From Myotis daubentonii (Eukaryota > Chordata > Mammalia > Chiroptera > Vespertilionidae), in contig NC_081844.1 in assembly GCF_963259705.1 (NCBI RefSeq), positions 26,614,294-26,678,293 of the forward strand: a stretch of 64,000 nucleotides of DNA. Direction: 5' to 3'. The notes below the pieces were generated by a model. It was given only the letters and a program-made list of their open reading frames with translations. It had not been told where the DNA came from and searched no databases. This document shows positions 15,201 through 31,488 of this stretch, in pieces; position 1 is the first letter of the stretch; every line of letters starts with the position of its first letter. A program made the translations under genes and the position numbers.

Positions 15201-15944
15201 GACTCTCTTCACCAAGACCCTCGAACAGGCCCACCAACTCCCCCTCCCCCGCCCTCACCTGACCCTGTCGCCCACAGGCCCCGCCTTCACCTGTCCCTGT
15301 CACCCACAGGTGCTGCAGGAGGCCACCGCCGAGCCCTCAGGTCGGGTGGGGGCCTCTCTGAGCTCCCACCGTGCCTGTGGCTCTCAGCACCACACCAACG
15401 ACCACTTGCTTCTGTGCCTGCTTTCCCCATGAAGTCAACAGGGAGCGGTCCTGTCCTAGTCACCACACAGGGCCTGGCACTGCCCAGGCGCTCAATACCT
15501 GTGCAATGAATGGATGGTGGATGGATGGATGGGGAAAAACTCACCCGGCTCATCCGAGCCATCCTTGCAGTCACAGTAGTCATCGTTGACCTGATCAAAA
15601 GGGATGGTGACCGAGCCGTCCAGGCAAGTGAAAGGCTTGGACTCATCGTAGAAGTGATGGTCTGGGGGGGGGGGGGGGGGAGCAAGAGACTCAGCCCTGC
15701 GCAGGAGGAGGCCCCCCAACCTAAGGGCACCTCTGCTTCCATCCATTGCTGAGCGCTGCCACCTTCCCCACCCAGAGGCAGGGACACGGAGGCCAGAGGC
15801 TGTAAGTGCCTCCCCGAGGAGCCACAGCGGCCCCTCCAACCCGGCCCCCCACGCGGCGGCGGACTCACTGGTGAGGGAGACGCCCCGAGGCCGCCGGACC
15901 TCCACGGCCCAGCACGCGGGGAGCAGCAGCACCAGCAGCAACAT
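6252..15944 (-). CDS. PRKCSH: Glucosidase II beta subunit (protein kinase C substrate 80K-H)
   Basis: Sixteen coding exons, in transcript order: 15869-15944, 15545-15661, 14896-14991, 14747-14804, 13777-13894, 11870-11999, 9820-9904, 9066-9144, 8320-8406, 7857-8048, 7695-7788, 7215-7284, 6911-7000, 6675-6752, 6493-6592, 6252-6398. They join in frame to 538 codons plus TAG; the human protein is about 528 aa. Visible in order: signal peptide ([14 protein letters not shown]), two cysteine-rich LDL-receptor-A-like modules (about 35-115), a charged coiled coil (about 116-215), EF-hand-like loops DDDMDGVVSVAEL and [12 protein letters not shown], a Glu-rich tract (about 312-340), a mannose-6-phosphate-receptor-homology domain (about 410-520) and C-terminal HDEL. 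In this family the beta subunit retains glucosidase II alpha in the ER and presents N-glycans for trimming of glucose in the calnexin cycle. No frame break was seen. The Glu tract is GAG/GAA microsatellite-like and length-variable in the family. Confidence 0.97.
7158..7172. promoter_or_regulatory. Candidate RFX X-box palindrome in a PRKCSH intron
   Basis: GTTGCCTCGGCAACC is a perfect inverted repeat (GTTGCC-TC-GGCAAC), matching the X-box bound by RFX factors. It lies about 43 bases from a PRKCSH exon (7215-7284). Function is inferred from the motif alone. Confidence 0.4.
12220..12679 (-). repeat. Two adjacent VES-type tRNA-derived SINEs
   Basis: Two minus-strand SINEs lie side by side, about 12220-12463 and 12465-12679, in the PRKCSH intron 12000-13776. 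Each shows, on its own strand, a tRNA-like head ending in GGCTCAGTGGTTGAGC-type box A sequence, a box B-like GGTTC core, CAGGAGGCAGCC, and a GA-rich/T-rich tail. The first copy is more diverged. The rest of the intron (12780-13030) resembles old L2 sequence. Confidence 0.85.
14470..14590 (+). repeat. MIR SINE fragment
   Basis: Contains the MIR core pattern GGGTTCGAGTAGCAGCTCTG followed by TAACCCTGAAGAAGTCATT, an ancient mammal-wide SINE. It lies in the PRKCSH intron between the exons at 13777-13894 and 14747-14804. Confidence 0.7.
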
Positions 15945-16961
15945 CTCGCTGGAGGCTCGCGGGCCGGAAACGGGCTCGGGGGAGGAAGCCGGCTGCGGGG
16001 AGACGCGCTGCAAGGAGGGAGCTGCCGGTCAGCGGCCGAGGGCTCCCTCCAGCCAATTGGATTCCTCCATCGCTTCCGGGCAATGGGGGCTCATGGGAAA
16101 AGATATCGGACGATACCTTTCCAACCTGGCCCGTCCCAATGGTGGGATCTCAAAACCTCCGCTCCCCGGGGGGGTGAGCGAGCCAACCAATTCCCGCCAA
16201 TCGGCCGAAGGAGTGAAGAGCCTCCCCCTCGGCCGACGCACACCCTCAGGTACCTCAACAGGAAATTGGGGTTCCCACCGGCCCGCTAATGCATCACTTA
16301 CACGAAGCAAGGGCAAAGGTCAGTATTTACCAGCCCCCCCAGCCCAGCAGCCCACAGTTCTTCCAGCAGGAAAAAAGCGGAAGTGTGTGGATGCGTCACT
16401 TCCTGTGACACGCTGGGCGCCAGGACGGCGGCTCGGAGACGCCATGTTGGGAGTGGCACGTGAGATGCCGGAACCCGGACGGCCATCTTGGATAGGACTA
16501 CGAAGCCTTAGAGTTCTGAAGGTTTGCGCTTAATGGCGGCGCAAGGTGCCTCCATCTTGGGAGTGGCGGGTTCTGCAATCGCGAAAGAAAGTTCCTGAAA
16601 AACGCGCGAACACCCGGTGGGTTTGGGGTGGGAGGAGGAAAAAAAAAAAAAAAAGACGAACACGTGACTCCAAAGAACCCTCCCCCACCGTGTGGCGGCG
16701 CGACTCTGCTCCGCCCCCTGTTGGGCCCGCCCCCCGCAGCACCAGCCAATGAGAGCAGTGGTGCCGAACGCGGACGGTTTCCATGGGAGCGCCTAGGAAG
16801 GCGGGGAGGAGGTTACCTAGCAATCCGGAGATGCTGCTCGGCCCAGGCAAACGGTAGGAAAGTGCTTTTTCAGCCACAGAAACCCGAACCGACGGATCCC
16901 GGACAGAGGCGATTCCCCGGCGCCCCCCCAGCCCCCTGGAGCCTTTGTCCCCAACCCAATC
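15945..16961. promoter_or_regulatory. Head-to-head promoter region of PRKCSH and ODAD3
   Basis: About 1 kb of GC-rich sequence separates the two divergent start codons. It holds CCAAT boxes in both orientations (ATTGG 16056-16060, CCAAT 16746-16750). Several YY1-like sites are present: GCCATGTTGG at 16441, GCCATCTTG at 16482-16490, TAATGGCGGC at 16531 and TCCATCTTGG at 16551. An E-box CACGTG-type word lies near 16458. Acceptor-like CAG sites on the minus strand near 15985-16010 suggest the PRKCSH start codon lies in exon 2 with a noncoding first exon upstream. Start sites of either transcript cannot be fixed by eye. Confidence 0.7.
16812..16825 (+). promoter_or_regulatory. ODAD3: RFX X-box upstream of ODAD3
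   Basis: GTTACCTAGCAATC fits the X-box layout (GTTRCC, short spacer, GCAAY) about 135 bases before the ODAD3 start codon. RFX factors, often with FOXJ1, are known to drive motile-cilia genes, so the site fits the gene. Binding is inferred. Confidence 0.6.
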
Positions 16962-24144
<7,183 letters not shown>

Positions 24145-24277
24145 ACTCGCCCTCGTACCCACCTGGCCTCTCCCGGCCCCGCGGAGCTCCCAAGCCCTCT
24201 GGGCCCAGCCACCGGCCCTCGGGGCCACTCAAGGGCCGAGCGGCCCGACCGGGAGCGAGCCGGCCATCGGCGCCCGG

Positions 24278-24325
24278 AATAAATACCCCCAGGCGGCCAC
24301 GCTGGCCTCGGAATCACAAAATAAA
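24278..24325 (+). terminator. ODAD3: ODAD3 poly(A) signals (two)
   Basis: Two AATAAA hexamers, at 24278-24283 and 24320-24325, lie 134 and 176 bases after the stop. Either may be used. The RGL3 start codon is only about 475 bases further on the same strand. Confidence 0.8.
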
Positions 24326-24345
24326 GGTCACCGACCAGCCTCCTG

Positions 24346-24799
24346 GGTATTCGCCTCTCCTTGACCCTGCACCTCCCCGAAGACACCGCTCCTCAACCTC
24401 GGGGCCACAGGCTCTGCCCCTCCCATCAGCGGGGAACACAGTGGCCCAGAGATTGGCCCACACCGGGAGGACCCCCCGCCGGGCGCACAGCCCCTCGCCC
24501 GCCTGGCTGTCCGGAGTCCCGCACCCCTGGGCGCACGCCAGGGGCCTCTCCAGAGAGGGGCCTTTCCCTGGGCACAGGTTCACACACACCTGTAGGGGAA
24601 CCGGGGCCTCACCCGCGGGTCTGGATGGGTGCTGGGGTCCCGCTGGGGGCATCCGAGAGCCGTGGGTCCCCCGCCCCTTCCCGCCCCGCCCCCGCGCGGC
24701 CCGTCCGCCCCGCCCCGCGGCCCCCAAATGCCCCGCCGCTGCCCGCCGCCGGCCCTTCCGCCTCACTCAGCCGCGCTGCGGAGCGGACGGGCGCGGGCC
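24346..24799 (+). promoter_or_regulatory. RGL3: RGL3 GC-rich promoter and 5'UTR
   Basis: CpG-rich sequence between the ODAD3 poly(A) signals and the RGL3 ATG, with Sp1-like CCCCGCCC/CCGCCCC words near 24680-24735. No TATA box was seen. The transcription start is not resolvable. Confidence 0.5.
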
Positions 24800-27700
24800 A
24801 TGCTGCGGACGGCAGGGAAGGAGCTCGCCCTGGTAAGGGGACCAGGGGCCCCGGGACCCCCATTCCTGGCGACCCCCGATGCGGGCTCTAGGAGCCGGTG
24901 CCCCGGACCCTATCTCTCGGCGAGCCGGACCCTCGGACTCGCTCGAGATTCCCTACCTCGGGCCTCGCGTCCCCCGGCTCAGTGAAGTGGCTCCTCGGAG
25001 GGATGGAGTCTGGGCTCCGAGGCGCCCCCACAGGCCACCCCATCCTCCCAGGGCCGGGAGCGGGGTGCTCGCAGCGCCGGGGGACTTGCCCAGCCCGAGT
25101 TACACACACTCCGGGGAGGCCCGGCCTAGCCTTAGCGGGAGAGGGGGGCCCGGCCGGGACCGACCTCCCGCGCGCCCTGAGCCCCCCTCCCGCGCCCAGG
25201 CGCCGCTGCAGGACTGGGGCGAGGAGACCGAGGACGGAGCGGTGTACAGCGTCTCCCTCCGGCGGCAGCGCAGTCAGCGCCTGAGCCCGAGGGAAGGGCC
25301 CGGCGACGGCCAGGTGAGCGGGGACTGGAGGGCGGGGCGGGGCAGGTGAGGCGGGGCGGGCGGGTGGAGTGGAGAGCCCGGCTGGGGCCCAGGGGCGGCG
25401 GGGCCTGGGCGGCCAGGTAGGGTGGGCGGCCAGGTGAGTGGGTAGATGAGTGAGGTGGGCCAGGTCGGACCGCTTCGTGAGCGGGACCTGCGGGCAGCGG
25501 CCAGGTAAGCCGGGTTAGTGGGGCGGAGCTGGAGAGGGAGGGCTGGTCTCTAGGAGCAGCCGGGTGAACGCGGGTGGGGCGGAGGGCAGGGACCGGGACG
25601 GCCAGTGAAGCGGAGCTGGAGAGCTGAGAGCAACCTAGGGGCGGGGCAGCGGGCAGGGCCGGGGTGGCCAGCGGTGTCCAGGTCATTTGTGCGAGGGGCA
25701 GGGTAACGCTAGGGGCCAGATTCCGAGGAGTGGGCGGGGTCAGATGCAAGAACCCTGCTAGCAACGGGTGTGGCTGGAAAAGGGGTGCTCCAGGGGCCAC
25801 TCCTCTGAGGCATCATCACCCCTCCGCCTCGCAGGCCCCCGGCCCCCATGCCAGCACCTTCCTCCATTACCGCACCAGCAAGGTGCGGATGTTAAGGGCG
25901 GCGCACCTGGAGCGGCTGGTGCGGGAGCTGGTGTCTGTGGACCCTGAGCAGGACCCGGGCTTCGTCCCTGCCTTCCTGGCCACCCACCAGGCCTTTGTGC
26001 CCACCGCTCGGGTTTTGGGCCTTCTCCTGCCACCACCTCCGCCGCCCCTGCCCCCCTGGTCAGTACCAATGGGGAAACCTCCACGTTCCCACCCCAGACC
26101 CTCACTGGGCCCTCCCTCGGGTTTAGAATCGGGAAATCCCCCCACCTCAGAACCCTTCTCCTAAGCATCCCCCCTCTTCCCGACACCCTTTTTCACCTGC
26201 CTGGGGGGCTCCTTCCAGGGTAGAGATCAAGAAGACAGAGGGACAAGATCTGAGCTTCAACAAGAACCTGAGGTTGGTTTCTCACGTGGGTAGCTGTGGA
26301 AGGTCCTAGAGGTCAAAGGACGGATCTGAGGTGTGGGGGCTGCAGAGCTCCCAGCTGGCCTCTGAGGCCTTGCCCCTCTGGCCAGGGCTGTGGTGTCTGT
26401 GCTGGGCTCCTGGCTGCGGGACCACCCTCAGGACTTCTGGGACCCCCCTGCCCACTCGGACCTGGGCAGAGTCCGGACCTTTCTGGGCTGGGCTGCCCCA
26501 CTGGGGGCTGAGGCACTGGAAGCAGAGAAGCTGCTGAGAGACTTCCTGGAGGAGGCTGAGCAAGAGCAGGAAGAGGAGGAGCAGCCCCAGGCTTCCGCAG
26601 GTGAGGGGTTTGGGGCAATGACAGTGTCCTGAGCAGGCCTTTCCTGATGCATACCGCCCCAGGGGGCTCCTCCCCTCAGGGAGCTACAGATCTTAGGCAA
26701 GGTTCTTTTTCTTTATTTAAAGAATATATTTTTACTAGAGGCCCGGTGCACAACATTCATGCACTTGGGCAAGGGGGGGAGGGCTCCCTTAGCCTGGCCT
26801 GCCTCCTTTTGCAGTCCCGGAGCCCTCGGGGGATGTCCAACTGACCCCTTAGGCCCACGAGCAGGCCTAAGCCACAGTTGGACATCCTTAGCGCTGCTGG
26901 GGAGGCGGGCTGCTCCGCTGGTCCGCCCCCATCTGGCTTCTGGCTCAGCGGTGGGAGTGCACTGACCACCAGGGGGCAGCTCCTGCACAACCAGTTGTCC
27001 CCGTTTGGTCTATTTGCATATTACCCTTTTATTATGTAGGATTGATTTCAGAGAGGAAGGGAGAGGAAGAGAGAGAATCATTGATCAGCTGCCTCCTGCA
27101 TGCCCCCCTCTGGGGATTCAGCCCACAACCCAGGCATGTGCCCTGACTGGGAATCAAACCATGACCTCCTGGCTCATAGGTTGACACTCAACCACTGAGC
27201 CACACCAGCCAAGCTTTTTTTCTTTATTTTTAAAAAATATGTTTTTATTGATTTTTATTTATTTTTTTTAAAAAAAAATATATTTTATTGATTTTTTTAC
27301 AGAGAGAAAGGGAGAGAGAGATAGAGAGTTAGAAACATCGATGAGAGAGAGACATCGATCAGCTGCCTCCTGCACACCTCCTACTGGGGATGTGCCCACA
27401 ACCCAGGTACATGCCCTTGACCGGAATCGAACCTGGGACCTTTCAGTCCGCAGGCCGACGCTCTATCCACTGAGCCAAACCGGTTTCGGCTGTTTTTATT
27501 GATTTTTAGAGAGAGGGGAAGGGAGAGGGATAGAGAGATAGAATCATCGGTTGGCTGCCTCCTGCACACCCCCTACTGGGGATTGAGCCCACAACCTGGG
27601 CACAACCTGGGTGTGTGTACTGGCCTGGAATCAACTGTGAACTCTTGGTTCATGGGTTGATGCTCAACCACTGAGCCACACTGGCTGGGCTGAACAAGGT

Positions 27701-30700
27701 TCTTAATCTTGTCTGAGCTTTAGTTTTCTAACCTATAAAATGAGGAAAATACCCTTTGTCTAACATACTGGCACTTATCTAGCAGCTCCCTCCCACTTCT
27801 ATCCTAACTACAAAGATGCTCCATCATTGGTTCAGAATGCCCTGCATTTTAACTACAAATCATTCCATTACTACTTACCTTAGGAGCCACAGAAATCTGG
27901 ATTCAAATCCCAGTCCTGCTATTTGCTGACTGTGTGACCTTGGATAAGTCACTTCACTTCTATGAACCTCAGTTTCCCTACCTGTGAAACGGGGGCGATA
28001 ACAGAACTTACCTGATTGCCTCTTCATTCATTTAGCTGATATTTAGCCACTGGCCTCTCTGCACATAACAGTGGACAGGAGCTCTCAGTTCCCTGGGGAA
28101 GACAATCAGTAGACAAGTAAACATACAAACAACGAGGGCTTGGCAAAGAGTAATACTTTCATTATTATTGTTATCAATGATTCTTATTAGAATGTACCAC
28201 TTGTAATGAAATATGTATAAGAAGCCATACTGATATTTTCTTGTATAGTAGGGGTCAGCAAACTGTCTGGTCTTTTATAGAAAAATCTACCAACTTCTGA
28301 TGTAGAGAGCTTTGGGGGACAGGAGGGAAAAAGATCCATAGACTTCATTCAAGTCTTTGTTCAGTTGTCACCTTTTCAGCCATGCCTTCTCTGAACCCCT
28401 CCCAACAAATCTATTCTCCCACGCTGTGCCCTTTGAACCTGCCTTATTTTTCTGCATAGCGCTCATTGGTTTTGTCCCCACCTCTGTCCCCAGGGGCAGG
28501 AACAATGCAGATTTGTTGACTGAATAATTATATATCCTGCTTATAAAGCATCATCTTTCACCCATCTGTGTTCCATCTGAGCCCTGTCACGAAAGCATCT
28601 GTAACCCTAATCCCCATCCTGTAGTCCTCAGGTAATGGCTGCATTTCTCTCCTCTTTACAAAGTAGCAGCCACTTCTCCCACCTGATGAAATACTCAGTT
28701 ATTTATATACAGGGCTGGGCAAAAGTAGGTTTACAGCTGTGAGTTCATGAAACATGGAGTTTATTCTTGTGTTATTAATTATTGTATTATTTTCCATATG
28801 AACAGCTGTAAGCCTACTTTTGCCATACCCTGTATATCTTATTCTTCTATCTTCTGGTTATTAAGTGTTTGTCTTCCTCCGCTCTCAAGATTTCACCAGC
28901 TGCCTTAGCCGGTTTGGCTCAATTGATAGAGTGTCAGCCCTCAGACTGAGGGGTCCTGGGTTTGATTCTAGTCAAGGGCAATTGCCTTGCCGAAACCGGT
29001 TTGGCTCAGTGGATAGAGCGTCGGCCTGCGGACTGAAGGGTCCCGGGTTCGATTCCGGTCAGGGGCATGTACCTGGGTTGCGGGCACATCCCCACTAGGA
29101 GATGTGCAGGAGGCAGCTGATTGATGTTTCTCTCTCATCGATGTTTCTAACTCTCTCTCTCTCTCTCCCTTCCTCTCTGTGAAAAATCAATAAAATATAT
29201 TTAAAAAAAAAAAAAAGGGCAATTGCCTCAGTTGCAGGCTCAATCCTCAACCAGGTCGGGAATTGGGGGTCAGGAGTTGAGGCTCCTGTGGGAGTTGACT
29301 GGTCGATGTGTCTCTCTCGCATTGATGCTTCTCTCTCTGTCTCTCCCCCTCCCTTCCATTCTCTCTTTAAAAATCAATGGAAGAAATATCCTCAGGTGAG
29401 GATTAACAAAAATAAAAAATATATAACCTTCATGCCCACAATCATTTCCAACAAAATCAGCAATAATTACTTAATATCAAAACATGGCCAGTCTGTAGTC
29501 AAGTCCCCGTATTTGTCCCTACATTGTCTTTTTTACAGTTGTTTCTTTAAAACCCAAAGATCCATGTAAGGCATTCAGCTGTGTTTCTTGGGTCTCTTTT
29601 AGTCTATGACAGTCCCCTTTGCCTTTCATGTAATGACAATAGGAAAAAAAATGGGTCATTTGTCCTGAGCAGTGTCTCACATTCTTCTGCATTTGCCTGT
29701 TTGCTTTCTCATGGTGACGTGTGGTATGTTTCTCTATCCCCCATATTTGCTATAAGATCTGAAGGTTTGATTAGATATAGGTGCAATTTTTTCCCCAATG
29801 CCACTTAAAATATATATACATACATACTCTTGCTTTTATATGTGTGTGTGTGTGTGTGTGTGTGTATTGATTTCAGAGAGGAAGAGAGAGGGAGAGAGAG
29901 CTAGAAACATCAATGATGAGAGAGAATCATTGATCGGCTGCCTCCTGCACGCCCGTTACTGGGGATCGAGCCTGAAACCTGGGCATGTGTTCTTGACTGG
30001 AGTCGATCCTGGGACCCTTCAGTCCACAGGCCAATGCTCTACCCACTGAAACAAACCGGCTAGGGCCCAATGCCACTTTTTAAAAAAATGTAGCCCGGCC
30101 AGAGTGAGCCGGAAACCCAGGCATGTGCCCTGACCAGGAATCAAAACATGACCTCCTGGTTCATAAGTCAACGCTCAACCACTGAGCCACACCAGTCAGG
30201 CCCAATGCCACTTTTTAAAAAACATATATTTTATTGATTTTTTTTACAAAGAGGAGGGGAGAGGGATAGAGAGTTAGGAACATCACTGAGAAAGAAACAT
30301 CGATCAGCTGCCTCCTGCACACCTCCTACTGGGGATGTGCCCACAACCAAGGTACATGCCCTTGTCCAGAATCGAACCTGGGACCCTTTAGTCCACAGGC
30401 AGATGCTCTATCCACTAAGCCAAACCAGTTAGGGCCCAATGCCACTCCTTAAACTAATATTTTGCAATGCCACCTGTCATTTGAAATGAAAGACAAGTAA
30501 GCAGACTTATTCAGATAATCTTAAAATAATAATATGATGTTGTAACTGTAATACCAAGGAAAAAGAAAACGAAAGCAATTTACACAAGGAACTATGCTCA
30601 TTGCTGTGCTGGTGCTTGGGCATGCCTCACAGAAGACATGTTGGAATTTCACCGGTCGTAAGATCATGGTGAACGTGAGGCACAAACACCTACTAATGCG

Positions 30701-31430
30701 GGAGAGTGCACTGGCCACGCGGACGCAGTAGCATGGATGTTGTGACATCATTTCCCAAAATGCTGAGCAACACTTGCAATTTCCAAACAAAACAAAGTTA
30801 GGGCTTTCACAGTCCTTGCATTCCTGGAGCCAAAATAATTAGTGTTTATGAGCAAGATAGTTGGGTGCAAGGTGCAAATTACTATAAACAGGGTTTTCAA
30901 GGACACACATGAACAAAAAGAAAAAGTAGAATAGACAAAAAAGAAAAACAAGCAAAAGAAACAAGGACAGCAATGCCTTGGAGGCTGGGTGGCACAGTTC
31001 TCCACATGCAGCGAGAGTCCAGCTCCTAAGGTGTCCCCTGTACTTTATAGCAGCCTGGTATGCGTGGTCTCATTTGATTTTTTTAAAAAAGAAATGTGGG
31101 AGGGGGGGTCAAATAAAAAGAAATGCAGATGAAGAAAAGAAAACGCAGAGAAGTTTAAAGGCTTGTTTTAGTTCCCACAGCAAGCCCAGTGGACAAGTTT
31201 GAATTTGAACTTGGCATTTTCTGACAATAACCTTCCCCAACCACCAAGTTATACCATCTCTCACCAAAAGAAAAGGGCAAGCCCGGCTGGTGTGAGCTTC
31301 AACCTAGGAAGCAGGAGGTCATGGTTGGATTCCTGGTCAGGGCACATGCCCAGGTTGAGGGCTCAGCCCCAGTGTGGGGCCTGCAGAAGGCAGCCGATCA
31401 ATGATGCTCTCCTCCCTTCCTCTCTGAAAG

Positions 31431-31488
<58 letters not shown>

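Larger units (their letters stand above)
26698..27704 (-). repeat. Nested SINE/Helitron complex in RGL3 intron 5
   Basis: Outer target duplication CAAGGTTCTT occurs at 26698-26707 and 27695-27704. The oldest SINE (Y, minus) occupies about 27215-27257 plus 27491-27690. SINE X (minus, 26719-27216) sits in the tail of Y with 13-base duplications TTTTTCTTTATTT at 26706-26718 and 27217-27229. A VES copy (27258-27490) splits Y with an 18-base duplication. A Helitron (26735-27041) splits X. Confidence 0.85.

Noticed and set aside
24314..24891. Long overlapping frames on both strands in the RGL3 promoter
   Set aside because: CpG-rich sequence poor in stops; Arg/Pro/Gly-rich products with no known domain.
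25132..25800. 222-codon minus-strand frame opposite RGL3 exon 2
   Set aside because: Shadow of a GC-rich exon and intron; no start context or domain.
28988..29060. tRNA-like sequence with box A and box B
   Set aside because: Head of a VES SINE, flanked by a target duplication; not a free tRNA gene. The same holds for the other SINE heads.
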